In this document: piece after piece, positions 1-9,217 of the stretch | Position numbering within the stretch: the first letter of the stretch is position 1 | How the letters are laid out: every line of letters starts with the position of its first letter | DNA from: Caulobacter zeae | GTDB taxonomy: Bacteria > Pseudomonadota > Alphaproteobacteria > Caulobacterales > Caulobacteraceae | Direction: 5' to 3' | Length of the DNA: 64,000 nt | NCBI RefSeq assembly: GCF_002858925.1 | Contig: NZ_PJRS01000028.1 | Coordinates: 120,957 to 184,956, forward strand | Notes under the pieces: model-generated | Seen by the model: only the letters and a program-made list of their open reading frames with translations | Databases searched by the model: none | What the model was told of the DNA's origin: nothing | Position numbers and translations under genes: made by a program

Positions 1-53
1 GCTACACGCCGGCCCCGCGCCGGCGCGCCGAAGACCAGCCGAAGAGAGCGACG

Positions 54-665
54 ATGCAAGTCCTGACCGTGTCGAGCCGCGTTCCCCAACCGGCTCTAGA
101 CCCCGCCCCGGAGCCCGCCAGGGACCAGATCCGCCTGCTGCTGATGCAGGCGCGTCACGCCTTGGCGACCGATCCGGCCGACGCCGAGCGCTGCATCGCC
201 GTGGCCGTGCGCCTGCTGCCGCAGATCGACGCGGCGCCGGCGTCCGAGCCCAAGGCCTTCGCCGCGCCGGTGATGCAGCGCGGGGGGCTGGCGCCCTGGC
301 AGGTGCTGCGGATCAAGGCCCTGGTCGAGGCGCGCCTGGCCGGCCGGATCTCCAGCGCCGAGATGGCGGCCGCCGCCCGGCTCAGCCCCAGCCATTTCTC
401 GCGCGCCTTCCGCATCAGCTTCGGCGACGCGCCCAAGGCCTATGTGAACCGCCGCCGCATCGCCCGCTCCAAGACCATGATGCTGGAGAGCGGCGATTCC
501 CTGGCGGCCATCGCCCTGGCCTGCGGCCTGTCGGACCAGGCGCACTTCTGCCGGATGTTCCGCCGCTTCGAGGGCATGTCGCCCAGCGTCTGGCGTCGCC
601 TGAGCGGCGGGGCGTCCGAGGCCATGGAGACCGAGGCCGACTGGCCGACGGCCGCCGTCGGCTGA
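54..665 (+). CDS. AraC-family transcriptional regulator
   Basis: A 203-residue predicted DNA-binding regulator. The C-terminal half (about residues 78-182) is an AraC/XylS double helix-turn-helix: the first recognition region reads AAARLSPSHFSRAF, the second IALACGLSDQAHFCRMF, followed by the typical G-x-S-P-x-x-W-R-R end. The N-terminal 75 residues resemble no effector-binding domain I know, so the signal is unknown. The ATG follows an AAGAGAG ribosome-binding site; the frame stays open to the window edge, so a longer start cannot be excluded. Only 17 bases separate it from the next gene, suggesting co-transcription. Confidence 0.85.
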   Translation: MQVLTVSSRVPQPALDPAPEPARDQIRLLLMQARHALATDPADAERCIAVAVRLLPQIDAAPASEPKAFAAPVMQRGGLAPWQVLRIKALVEARLAGRISSAEMAAAARLSPSHFSRAFRISFGDAPKAYVNRRRIARSKTMMLESGDSLAAIALACGLSDQAHFCRMFRRFEGMSPSVWRRLSGGASEAMETEADWPTAAVG

Positions 666-682
666 ACGGAGAGACAAGACCA

Positions 683-1480
683 GTGACCGCCGCCGTCATG
701 CTTATCCACGGCGCCTGGCTGACGCCGCGCGCCTGGGACCGTTTCAAGACCCGCTACGAGGCGCGGGGGCTGACGGTGGTCGCGCCGGCGTGGCCGATGC
801 TGGACGCTCCGGTCGAGGACCTGCGCCGCCTGTCGCCCCGGCCCCTGGGACGGCTGACGCTCGACGCGGTGGTCGCGGCCCATGCCGCCCACGCGGTGGC
901 CATGGTCGAGCCGCCGATCCTGATCGGCCACGGGCTGGGCGGATTGATCGTGCAGCGCCTGCTCGACGGAGGCTGCGGCGCCTGCGGAGTGGCCATCGCC
1001 TCGACGCCGCCGCTGGGCCTGCTGGCCCGTCCGCGCGCGGCCTGGGCGCTACGGCGTCTGCTGGCGCGCTGGAGCGGTGCGACGCCCCTTTCGCCGGAGG
1101 GCTTTACCGAGCTCTTCGCCCCGACCCTGCCCGAGGACGAGCGCCGCCAGGCCTATGCCGAGCACGTGGTTCCCGCTCCCGCCCGGGTGGTGCGCCAGGC
1201 CCTGCTGGGACCCGGGAGCGGGGCGGCCAGGGCGGCCCGCCGCCGTCCGCCGCTGCTGCTGATCGCCGGCGACCAGGACCGCATGGCTCCGCCGGCCATG
1301 GTCGCCGCCGCGGCTCGCCACCAGCGCCGGGCGGCCTCGCGCACCGACCTGCAATGCTTCTCGGGGCGCTCCCACTGGCTGTGCAATGAGCCCGGCTGGG
1401 AGGACGTCGCCGACTTCGCCCTCGACTGGGCCCTGGCCAACGGACGGGCGGCCCTTTCGGGTCAAGCCCCGAAAGGGTAA
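683..1480 (+). CDS. alpha/beta-hydrolase-fold protein, nucleophile missing
   Basis: A 265-residue cytoplasmic alpha/beta-hydrolase-fold protein starting at GTG behind GGAGAGA. Visible family features are the N-terminal strand and oxyanion segment MLIHGAW, the nucleophile elbow at residues 81-87, the acid-loop region LLIAGDQDRMAPP and a C-terminal histidine in SGRSHW. The elbow, normally G-H-S-x-G-G, reads GHGLGG: the nucleophilic serine is glycine (codon GGG at residue 84). A normal Ser-His-Asp hydrolase mechanism is therefore not expected; it may bind a ligand, or use another chemistry as some cofactor-free members of the fold do. It follows the AraC-type gene in a probable operon. Confidence 0.8.
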   Translation: MTAAVMLIHGAWLTPRAWDRFKTRYEARGLTVVAPAWPMLDAPVEDLRRLSPRPLGRLTLDAVVAAHAAHAVAMVEPPILIGHGLGGLIVQRLLDGGCGACGVAIASTPPLGLLARPRAAWALRRLLARWSGATPLSPEGFTELFAPTLPEDERRQAYAEHVVPAPARVVRQALLGPGSGAARAARRRPPLLLIAGDQDRMAPPAMVAAAARHQRRAASRTDLQCFSGRSHWLCNEPGWEDVADFALDWALANGRAALSGQAPKG

Positions 1481-1571
1481 TCGTGCGCCGCTTTCGTGTA
1501 TGGTCTCGGCTTGCGGAACAAGCCAACTGTACGAGTCCCATGCGTAAGGACCGGTCCCCGGACGTCGCCGA

Positions 1572-2222
1572 ATGAACCAACACCCCGCCAGCATCGAGGC
1601 CGGCGACGACCGTATCCGCGTGCTGATCGCCGACGACCACCCCATGCTGCGCGAAGGGGTGATCGCGGTGCTGGAAACCCAGCCCGACATGGTTGTGGTG
1701 GGCGAGGCGGCCACCGGCGACGAGGCGATCGCCGGCTGGGAACGGCTGCGTCCCGACATCACCTTGATGGACCTGCAGATGCCCGGCAACGGCGTGGTGG
1801 CCATCGAGACCATCCGCCGCTCGCACCCCGAGGCGCGGATCATCGTGCTGACCACCTTCACCGGCGACGCCCAGGCCCTGCATGCGCTGCGGGCGGGCGC
1901 GGCGGGCTATCTCTTGAAGAGCAGCCTGCGCCGCGACCTGCTGGACGCCATCCGCGGCGTGCACGCCGGTCGCCGCCACCTGCAGGCCGAGGTGGCCGAG
2001 CGTATCGCCATCCACGCCATCGACGAGTCGCTGAACGCCCGCGAGATCACCGTCCTGCAACTGATCGCCAACGGCAATTCCAACAAGCACATCGCCCGCG
2101 AGCTGAACCTGTCGGAAGACACCATCAAGTCGAACATAAAGAGCATCTTCGCCAAGCTCTATGTGAATGACCGAACCCACGCGGTGACCGTCGCCGCCAA
2201 GCGCGGCATCATCGACCTTTGA
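1572..2222 (+). CDS. NarL/FixJ-family response regulator
   Basis: A 216-residue two-component response regulator. Residues 15-130 form a receiver domain with the acidic pair in ADDHPMLREG, the phosphoacceptor Asp67 in LMDLQMPG, the conserved threonine in VLTTF and the lysine in LLKSS. Residues 150-216 form a LuxR-type helix-turn-helix (LNAREITVLQLIANGNSNK, then DTIKSNIKSIFAKL). Its stop overlaps the start of the downstream propeller sensor kinase (TTGA), so the two are almost certainly a cognate pair made from one transcript. The upstream gap of about 90 bases probably holds the promoter. Confidence 0.93.
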   Translation: MNQHPASIEAGDDRIRVLIADDHPMLREGVIAVLETQPDMVVVGEAATGDEAIAGWERLRPDITLMDLQMPGNGVVAIETIRRSHPEARIIVLTTFTGDAQALHALRAGAAGYLLKSSLRRDLLDAIRGVHAGRRHLQAEVAERIAIHAIDESLNAREITVLQLIANGNSNKHIARELNLSEDTIKSNIKSIFAKLYVNDRTHAVTVAAKRGIIDL

Positions 2223-5200
2223 GCCGGGCGGGGGGGCTTTGGAGCGGACTGGCGGGCGCGGCGCTCGCCCTGGCGCTGGCCGGCACGGCGGCGGCCGCGC
2301 CGACGCTCGAGCCCCTGGCCGAATACAAGCGCGTCAGCTGGTCGATCGAGGGCGGCGCTCCCAGCCGGGTCAACACCATCGGCCAGTCGAAGGACGGCTA
2401 TCTGTGGATCGGCAGCGTCGATGGCCTGTTCCGCTTCGACGGCGTGGGCTTCGAGCCGATCCAGCGCGACGGGCCCAAGCCCGGGCGGCTGAACGTCTCG
2501 CAGGTGCTGGGCGCACGTTCGGGCGCGCTGTGGGTGGGCCTTGGCCGCAGCGGCGGCGTGGCGGTCTATCGCGACGGCCGGTTGATCGACGCGCGCATGC
2601 CCGATCCCTCGCGCGAGGTCACGAGCCTGGCCGAGGACCGCGAGGGCGGAATCTGGGTCGCCCGGGGCGGCCGCAAGCGCGCCACCCTGGCCCGTTGGCA
2701 TAACGGCCGCTGGCAGGAATTCGGCCCCGAGGCCGGCCTTCCCGAGCAGGAAATCTGGCAGGTCTTCTTCGATCGCGACGGCGTGCAGTGGCTGGTGCTG
2801 ACCAGCACCGTGCTGCGCCGCGCGCCGGGCGAGACGCGCTTTTCGCCGACCGGGGCCAAGGTCGCCCGCCGGGCCAGCCTGGCGCAGGACGGCCTGGGGC
2901 GGCTCTGGCTGTCGGACTCCGTCAGCACGCGCCTGATGCGCGGCGAGGCGCCGGCGGCCTCGTCCCTGACCCGGGCCTATCCGCGCCGCGACGAGGTGGG
3001 CGCCTCGCGGATCCTGTTCGACCGCAAGGGCGACCTGTGGGGCGCCACCTGGACCGATGGCGTCGTGCATATCCCGGCGCCGGGCGTCGCGGCCCGCAGC
3101 GTCGACGCCGGCGCCCTGCGCATCCAGTCCTACAAGGCCGTGCATGGCCTGACCTCCGACCAGACCCACGCCGTGTTCGAGGACCGCGAGGGCAACATCT
3201 GGTTCGGAACCGAGCTGGGCCTGGACATGATGCGGCCGGCGGCGGTGACCGTCGAACAGGCCATCCCGGCCAATTCCGCGCGTGGCTATCGGATGACGTC
3301 CACGGCCGACGGCAAGGTCTGGATCGCCGACGCCCACACCCTCTACGCCATCGCGCCGGGCCAGGCGCCGAAGTCCGTGCTGAAGACCGACTGGTCGGCG
3401 GGCTCGCTGTGCGCGGGGGCCGGCGACGCGGTCTGGGTGACGCTGCGCGACACCGTGCTGCGGGTGCGGGACGGCAAGGTCGAGACCTTCGCTAAGCCCG
3501 CCGAGGCCAGCGCCTATGGCTGCGTGGAGGACGAGGACGGCCGCCTGTGGATGGCCGCCCTCGACAAGGGTCTCTATTGGCGCGAGGGCGGCGCATGGAG
3601 CCATTGGCCGGGCGGTGTCGGCATCGCCTCCAACGCCGCGCTCCAGGCCGACGGCCGGGCGGCGATCCTGTTCCGCAACGCCCCGACCCTTCAGGGGCCA
3701 GCGCCGTTCGAGGCGATCCACAAGGCGCGCTTTCCGATCGGCGAGATCGAGGGCCTGCTGCCGGGCCGCGAGGCGCTGTATCTCAGCGGCGGCCAGGGCT
3801 TCGCCAGGCTGCGCGGCGGGGCGACCGCCAGCCTCGACGCCGAACGCTATCCTTGGCTGGCCTCGGTCAACGGCCTGGTCCAGACCCCGGCTGGCGACAC
3901 CTGGACGATCGGCGACGCGGGCGTGGTGCGCATGCGCTCGGCCGACCTCGACCGGGCCCTGGACCGGCCCGGCGCGCCGCTGCCCAGGCGGGTGTTCGAC
4001 TTCCGCGACGGCCTCAACAGCTTCGTCCAGAAGTCGCCGGGCCAGCAGATCACCGCCGGCGGCGACGGCCGGATCTGGATCCTGACCCGTCGCAACGTCG
4101 TGGTCGTCGATCCGGCGCGGCTGAGCGTCAACACCCTGCCGCCGCCGGTGGCGATCCGCGCGGTCATGGTCGGCGACCAGCATTTCCGCGATCCCAGCGC
4201 CCTGCGGCTGCCGGCCGGCACGCGCGGCCTGCGCATCCACTACACGGCGCTGAGCTTCCCCGCGCCCAATCGCGTGCGCTTCCAGTACCGGCTGGAGGGC
4301 GTCGACGCGGATTGGATCGAGGCGGGCGACCGACGCGAGGTGATCTACGACAACCTGCACCCGGGAACCTTCCATTTCCGGGTGAAGGCGGCCAACAGCG
4401 ACGGCGTGTGGAACGAGCAGGGCGCGACCCTGACCGTCGAGATCCCGCCGACCCTGGTGGAGACCTGGTGGTTCCGCGCCGCCTGCGTGCTGGCCGTGGC
4501 GCTGGCGCTGTGGGGCGTCTACGCCCTGCGCCTGCGGCGGGTCGCGGCCCAGATTAAGGACCGGTTGGAGCAGCGCGCCGCCGAGCGCGAGCGCATCGCC
4601 CGCGAACTGCACGACACCCTGCTTCAGAGCGTGCAGGGGCTGATCATGCGGTTCCAGTCGGTGGCCTACCAGATCCCCGACGACCTGCCGGCCAAGGACG
4701 TCATCAACCAGGCTCTCGACCGCGCCGACCAGATGCTGGTCGAGGGGCGCGACCGTGTGCGCGACCTGCGCGGGGCCGAGGTGCGGCGGCTGGACCTGGT
4801 GCTGCGCGAGCTGATGGCCGAGCAGCCGTTCGAGGCCGGGGTGAAGGTCGAGCTGGTGGCCGAGGGGACGCCGCGTCCCGTGCAGCCGCTGGTGCAGGAA
4901 GAGATCGTCCGCATCGCCGGCGAGGCGCTGTTCAACGCGGCTCGCCACGCCAAGGCGAGCCAGGTGCTGGTCAAGGTCTCGTACGGGGTGCGGCAGTTGC
5001 AGGTGACCATTCGCGACGACGGGGTGGGCATCGGCGCCAACCGCATGGCCTGGGCCAGCCGCGAGGGCCACTACGGCCTGATCGGCATGCACGAGCGGGC
5101 CGGCAAGATGGGCGCCCAGCTGGCCATCGAGAGCGCCTCGGGCAGGGGCACGACCATAGCCCTCAGCGTCGCCGGCTCGATCGCCTATCCGACCCAGCCG

Positions 5201-5230
5201 TGGTTCGCGCGGCTGGGGCGGAAGAAGTAG
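2219..5230 (+). CDS. Two-component propeller sensor histidine kinase
   Basis: A 1003-residue membrane kinase of the periplasmic-propeller class. After a signal or anchor segment (residues 8-24) come repeated two-component propeller strands (DGYLWIGSVDGLFRFDG, EGGIWVA, EGNIWFGTELGL, DGRLWMAA), then a Y_Y_Y-type beta domain near residues 640-740, one membrane helix at about 753-775, a HisKA_3 dimerisation segment with His798 in ARELHDTLLQ, and a HATPase domain ending near 985 with DDGVGIG and GLIGMHERA. The propeller probably senses an extracellular carbohydrate or other nutrient, as in related kinases. The TTG start overlaps the stop of the response-regulator gene by four bases; no ATG or GTG sits better before the hydrophobic leader. 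Confidence 0.9.
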   Translation: MSRAGGLWSGLAGAALALALAGTAAAAPTLEPLAEYKRVSWSIEGGAPSRVNTIGQSKDGYLWIGSVDGLFRFDGVGFEPIQRDGPKPGRLNVSQVLGARSGALWVGLGRSGGVAVYRDGRLIDARMPDPSREVTSLAEDREGGIWVARGGRKRATLARWHNGRWQEFGPEAGLPEQEIWQVFFDRDGVQWLVLTSTVLRRAPGETRFSPTGAKVARRASLAQDGLGRLWLSDSVSTRLMRGEAPAASSLTRAYPRRDEVGASRILFDRKGDLWGATWTDGVVHIPAPGVAARSVDAGALRIQSYKAVHGLTSDQTHAVFEDREGNIWFGTELGLDMMRPAAVTVEQAIPANSARGYRMTSTADGKVWIADAHTLYAIAPGQAPKSVLKTDWSAGSLCAGAGDAVWVTLRDTVLRVRDGKVETFAKPAEASAYGCVEDEDGRLWMAALDKGLYWREGGAWSHWPGGVGIASNAALQADGRAAILFRNAPTLQGPAPFEAIHKARFPIGEIEGLLPGREALYLSGGQGFARLRGGATASLDAERYPWLASVNGLVQTPAGDTWTIGDAGVVRMRSADLDRALDRPGAPLPRRVFDFRDGLNSFVQKSPGQQITAGGDGRIWILTRRNVVVVDPARLSVNTLPPPVAIRAVMVGDQHFRDPSALRLPAGTRGLRIHYTALSFPAPNRVRFQYRLEGVDADWIEAGDRREVIYDNLHPGTFHFRVKAANSDGVWNEQGATLTVEIPPTLVETWWFRAACVLAVALALWGVYALRLRRVAAQIKDRLEQRAAERERIARELHDTLLQSVQGLIMRFQSVAYQIPDDLPAKDVINQALDRADQMLVEGRDRVRDLRGAEVRRLDLVLRELMAEQPFEAGVKVELVAEGTPRPVQPLVQEEIVRIAGEALFNAARHAKASQVLVKVSYGVRQLQVTIRDDGVGIGANRMAWASREGHYGLIGMHERAGKMGAQLAIESASGRGTTIALSVAGSIAYPTQPWFARLGRKK

Positions 5231-5233
5231 GGC

Positions 5234-6169
5234 TCACGCCTTCAGCCACACCGCCACGGCCGACAGGGTGACGCAGGCGATGGCCGTGGTCAGGGCCACG
5301 GTGCGGGCGCCGCCGCGGGCGAAGACGCCGTAGGCTCGTGTCTGGATGAAGACGTTGACCGCCGTGGGGGTGGCGGCCAGCAGGGTGGCGGCCAGGTGGA
5401 AGGTCGCAGGCGCGGGGGTCAGCCCGACCACGAACCAGACCAGCACCGGCAGCGCCAGAAGCTTGGCGACGGCGGCGAGCGCCACCGGGCTCCAGCGCGG
5501 CGGGGCCGCGTCGGCCTCGGCGGGCAGGCCCAGGACTACCCCCAGCGCGACCAGCGCCACCGGGCTGCCCGAGGCGGCGGCCGCGCCGACCGCGCGGTCG
5601 AGCACGCCGGGCAGTTGCAGGCCCAGCAGGGCCAGGGCCGTGCCGAACAGGGCGGCGGCGACGATCGGGTTGCGGAACGCCTGCATGGTCGAGCGCCACA
5701 CCGAGCGTCCGCCGGCCCAGCCCAGCAGCGCCACGCCAAGGGCGGTGGCCAGCACGAAGTCGATGGCGACCATGCCGGCGCCGACCCGGGCCACTTCGGG
5801 TCCGAACACGGCCGCCGCCACGGGCAGGCCCAGGAAGGCGCTGTTGCCGACGCCGGCGGCCATGGCCGCGCCGGCGCGCTCGCCCCGGTTCCAGCGCAGG
5901 ACGAGGCCGACGCCGACCATCAGGGCCATGATCGCCACCAGGCAGCCGGCATAGGCGGCCAGGCCAAGGGTCAGGTCGTGGTCAGGGCGACCCATGCGCG
6001 AGAGCGAATGCACCAGCAGGGCCGGGAAGCCGATCCAGTAGACATAGGCCGACAGTCCCTGGGCCATGCGCCCGTCCAGCAGCATCAGCCGCGCCAGGGT
6101 CACGCCGGCCCCGACCAGCAGGAAGAACGGCAGGGCGCGGGCCAGCACCTCCAGCGTCAGGGCGGTCAC
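5234..6169 (-). CDS. AEC-family transporter
   Basis: A polytopic inner-membrane protein of the auxin efflux carrier (AEC) family, with about ten hydrophobic helices; the first is LARALPFFLLVGAGV. Conserved features include GNSAFLGLPV in the middle, where families of this type have a proline-containing substrate helix. Substrates of bacterial members are usually small organic acids. I chose a GTG start that gives 311 residues and places the first helix at the N-terminus, as is usual. The open frame extends upstream to a TTG at 6265 overlapping the stop of the previous gene, which would add 32 hydrophilic residues. It lies immediately downstream of the phytase-like gene and is probably co-transcribed. 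Confidence 0.85.
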   Translation of the reverse strand: MTALTLEVLARALPFFLLVGAGVTLARLMLLDGRMAQGLSAYVYWIGFPALLVHSLSRMGRPDHDLTLGLAAYAGCLVAIMALMVGVGLVLRWNRGERAGAAMAAGVGNSAFLGLPVAAAVFGPEVARVGAGMVAIDFVLATALGVALLGWAGGRSVWRSTMQAFRNPIVAAALFGTALALLGLQLPGVLDRAVGAAAASGSPVALVALGVVLGLPAEADAAPPRWSPVALAAVAKLLALPVLVWFVVGLTPAPATFHLAATLLAATPTAVNVFIQTRAYGVFARGGARTVALTTAIACVTLSAVAVWLKA

Positions 6170-6261
6170 GCCGGATACGCCTGCGAGGGCGAGGAAAGGG
6201 TCATGCGCGAGGGCCTCGGCGAAAACGCGGGTCGCTGGATAGCACCGCCTTCGCGCCGGGG

Positions 6262-7788
6262 TCAAAAGCGGCGCTGGGCGGCGAGGTCGGCGGGCAGGGT
6301 CAGGCGGTAGACCAGCACCAGGCTGTCGTTGTCTGCGGTCGACGCGCCCTCGGGCGCCTTGGGGGCGGCGTCGAAGGCCAGTTCGCCGACCTTGCCCCTG
6401 GCGGTCTGGAAGTCGTTGTCGCTGCCGACCAGCAGGAAGACGTCGTTGGGCGCGGCCGGGTCGAGGGCCGGGATGATGGCCAGGGATTCCAGTTTCTCGG
6501 GCAGGGTGGCGGCGTTCGGCGCGGCGTTGTCGAGATTGACGCCGACCCGCGCAAGCTCGGCTCGGTCGGCGAGGTTGATGAGTTGGGCCTGGCTGGCGGG
6601 GACCACGCCCGGGGCCAGCACGCCGCCGGGGGCGATGGCCGCGCCCGCCGCATCGTTCTTTGCGCCGGCAAGGTTTGTGGCGCCGGCGGTGTCGACCAGC
6701 AGCACCGAGCGATAGACGGCAGGCCTGGCCGAGCCTGACCCCAGGCCCGCGCCGTCGCGGGCCAGCACCAGGAACTGGTGGTCGGAAAGCGCCAGAAGCT
6801 CGGATTGAGCGGCCACCTTGTCGGGCGCGCCGCCGTCGCCCTTGGTCCGAAGCACCGGCAGTTCGAGCGCGTATTCGGCGATCGGGGCGTCGGGCGTCGG
6901 GTTCTTCTCGATGTCGTAGACGAACAGGCGGGCAACCGCGCGCTCTGCGTCGCTCTCGCCGCTGTCCTGCACGGCCGCGCTCTGCAGCAGCGCGAACAGC
7001 CGCTTGCCGTCGGGCGAGACCGCTACGCCCTCGAAGCCCTGGTTGGGGCGACGCCCGGACTGGGGCTTGATCTCGCTGGAGAGGGCGGGGCGGCCGTACT
7101 TGCGCGGGGACACGGCCGCCACCGGGGCGATGACGCCCTTCAGCGCACCGTGGGCGTCAAAGCGGTAGATGTTGGCCGCGTACTCGTCGCCGACATAGAA
7201 GCCGCCGTCCGCCAGCCGAGCCAAGGCCTCGCCGTCTAGGCTGATGCGAAAGCCGCCGGGGCCGGTCAAGGCGCTGGGGCAGGCGGCCTGGCCGCAGAAG
7301 ACGACGCCTTCGCCCGGATCCATGCCGGTGAAGGCGTGGCCCTTGTCGTCCTTCAGCAGGAAGCCGCCGGTCGGCGTCAGGGTCAGCTGCTCGGCGACGC
7401 CCGAGGCTCCGTCGGCCAGCGGCCGGAAGGCCAGATCGAAGGCGTGGACGCGATTGTCGTAGGGCGTGGTGCCGGCCACCGTGCCGACGCCGTTGGGGCC
7501 GCGGTCGGGCAGGGTCAGAAGCTTGCCTTCATAGGCTCCGTCGGCGGTGCGGCGCCATTCGGTCACGGCCATGCCCGAGAACGAGCCCAGGGTGTCGCCC
7601 CGGAAGTCGCGGGTGCTGGCCGCCAGCCGACCGGCGCCGACCAGGCCGTGGTTGACGAAGCTGGCGCCGCCCAGGCTGACCGCCTTTGGGCTGGCCATAT
7701 CGGGCGTCAGGTAGACGGCGGGCGCGGCGAGGGCCGGCGCGGCGAGCAACAGGGCCAGCAGCGACGCGGCGCAGGCGAACGATTTCAT
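6262..7788 (-). CDS. Esterase-like activity of phytase family protein
   Basis: A 508-residue exported protein with a clear signal peptide (residues 1-22, cleavage after LAAPALA-A). It belongs to the phytase-like propeller proteins annotated as having esterase-like activity: characteristic segments are GSFSGMAV, LLTLPDRGPNG, a DxxxGHAFTGMDPGEG region, NQGFEGVAVSPDGKRLFALLQ and FLLVGSDNDF. These proteins are predicted beta-propellers hydrolysing phosphate or carboxyl esters outside the cytoplasm; the true substrate is not evident. It begins a minus-strand unit with the AEC transporter, suggesting hydrolysis outside coupled to transport of a product or substrate, which is inference. Confidence 0.87.
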   Translation of the reverse strand: MKSFACAASLLALLLAAPALAAPAVYLTPDMASPKAVSLGGASFVNHGLVGAGRLAASTRDFRGDTLGSFSGMAVTEWRRTADGAYEGKLLTLPDRGPNGVGTVAGTTPYDNRVHAFDLAFRPLADGASGVAEQLTLTPTGGFLLKDDKGHAFTGMDPGEGVVFCGQAACPSALTGPGGFRISLDGEALARLADGGFYVGDEYAANIYRFDAHGALKGVIAPVAAVSPRKYGRPALSSEIKPQSGRRPNQGFEGVAVSPDGKRLFALLQSAAVQDSGESDAERAVARLFVYDIEKNPTPDAPIAEYALELPVLRTKGDGGAPDKVAAQSELLALSDHQFLVLARDGAGLGSGSARPAVYRSVLLVDTAGATNLAGAKNDAAGAAIAPGGVLAPGVVPASQAQLINLADRAELARVGVNLDNAAPNAATLPEKLESLAIIPALDPAAPNDVFLLVGSDNDFQTARGKVGELAFDAAPKAPEGASTADNDSLVLVYRLTLPADLAAQRRF

Positions 7789-8077
7789 GACGGCTTCCCC
7801 AGACCATCCGGAACGTGGCGCACGCCGGGCCGCTCCAGACGCTGGGTGCCTAGCAGCGACGTTTGAAGGTTCGGTGACAGCGTTGCGCGGCCGGCGAAAA
7901 GCGGATCAGGACGGGGCATGAGCGACGCTATCCGCTTTCTCCGCGCCGTCCCGGTCCTGCGCAGCCCTTCGGCAGGCTGAACGCGTCCTGTCGATTCTCT
8001 ACTTACAGAACTTTCAGTTGCGGCGATCCTGCCTGTGCGGTTGAAGTAGCGCTTCATTGCAAGTGAGGGTCGTTTCC
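7789..8077. other. Intergenic region between divergent genes
   Basis: 289 bases between the divergent phytase-like and serine hydrolase genes. It should carry both promoters. A 9-bp inverted repeat (AAAGCGGAT at 7898-7906 and ATCCGCTTT at 7930-7938) could form a stem or an operator. A CCTTCGGCAGGCTGAACG fragment near 7972 resembles the dispersed repeat seen at 22523. I see no convincing coding region or RNA gene. Confidence 0.5.
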
Positions 8078-9184
8078 ATGCTGCATCGTCGTCGCCTGCT
8101 CACCCTGGCCGCCGTGGGCGGGAGCGCGCCGTCGGCGGCGCTGGCCCGGCAGATCATGGCCCTGCCGACGGTCGATCCCGCGACGGTGCTGGCCGAGACG
8201 GGCGCGCCGGCCGTGGCGGGCCTGGTCACCGACCCCGAGAAGGTGATCGTGCAGAAACAGGCCGGCGTGCGCCGCGCGGGCGCGCCCGACCTCGTCGAGG
8301 GCTCTGACCTTTGGCACATCGGTTCCAACACCAAGGCCATGACCGCGGCCGTCTACGCCCGGCTGGTCGAGGCGGGCAAGGCCAAGTGGGGAGCGAGCCT
8401 TGGTTCGCTGTTCCCTGGCGTGAAGCTCGACCCGGCGTGGGCCGACACCACGGTCGAGCGGCTGATGAGCCATGTGTCGGGGATCAGCGACAAGCCGGTG
8501 ATGGCCGGCGGCTGGCTGGCGCGCGCCCATGCCGACAAGCGGCCGCTGACCGTGCAGCGGGCCGAGCTGGCCGCGCAGATCCTGGCCGCGCCGCCCACGG
8601 CCAAGCCCGGCAAGTACGAGTACGCCAACCTCAACTACATACTGGTCGGCTCCGCGATCGAGACCATCACCGGCAAGCCCTGGGAGCAGGTGATCGACGC
8701 CCAGCTCTTCAAGCCCCTGGGGATCACCACGGCCGGGTTCGGCGCGCCGAAGGGCGCCGCGCCCTGGGGCCATCTGCCCAAGCCGGGCGGCGGGCTGACG
8801 CCGGTCGATCCGGCCGGTCCGTCCGACAATCCGCCCGCCATGGGGCCGGCCGGCACGGTGCACATGAGCCTTGCCGACCACGCCCGCTTCGCGCGGCTGT
8901 TCCTGAAGGACAACGCCTTCCTCAGCGCCGACAGCATCAAGCACATGACCACGCCGGTCGGCGACGCGATCTATGCGCTGGGCTGGCTGGTGGTTCCGGG
9001 ACGCCCGTGGAGCCGTGGAAAGCTCCTGGTCCACGAGGGCTCCAACACCATGTGGCACGAGGTGATCATGATCGCCCCGGGACGCGGGGTTGCGATCATC
9101 GCCGCCAGCAACGCCGGGCCCGAAGCCTCGAAGGGCGCGGCCACCAAGCTGCTGCACCAGTTCCAGGGCGCTTATGTCGCCTGA
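8078..9184 (+). CDS. Serine hydrolase, beta-lactamase/DD-peptidase family
   Basis: A 368-residue exported serine hydrolase of the class C beta-lactamase / penicillin-binding-protein fold. The N-terminus MLHRRRLLTLAAVGG is a twin-arginine-like or Sec leader. The catalytic set is intact: Ser83-x-x-Lys86 in IGSNTKAM, Tyr-x-Asn in YEYANLNY, and a late H-x-G in VHEGSN in place of K-T-G. Such proteins are usually esterases or peptidases rather than resistance enzymes. The ATG at 8078 is preferred because it follows GTGAGGGT and begins the leader; the frame opens 21 bases earlier. Confidence 0.87.
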   Translation: MLHRRRLLTLAAVGGSAPSAALARQIMALPTVDPATVLAETGAPAVAGLVTDPEKVIVQKQAGVRRAGAPDLVEGSDLWHIGSNTKAMTAAVYARLVEAGKAKWGASLGSLFPGVKLDPAWADTTVERLMSHVSGISDKPVMAGGWLARAHADKRPLTVQRAELAAQILAAPPTAKPGKYEYANLNYILVGSAIETITGKPWEQVIDAQLFKPLGITTAGFGAPKGAAPWGHLPKPGGGLTPVDPAGPSDNPPAMGPAGTVHMSLADHARFARLFLKDNAFLSADSIKHMTTPVGDAIYALGWLVVPGRPWSRGKLLVHEGSNTMWHEVIMIAPGRGVAIIAASNAGPEASKGAATKLLHQFQGAYVA

Positions 9185-9217
9185 GGTTTAAGTTATCCAA
9201 CCGAGCAGGACGCGTAG

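Noticed and set aside
2159..5092. 977-residue antisense open frame across the propeller kinase
   Set aside because: It is the mirror of a well-supported gene and consists of low-information His/Gly/Gln/Ala/Arg-rich text typical of the reverse strand of GC-rich coding DNA.
7898..7938. AAAGCGGAT / ATCCGCTTT as a terminator
   Set aside because: The spacer is 23 bases with no T-tract and it lies between divergent genes, where a terminator is not needed; kept only as a note in the intergenic entry.
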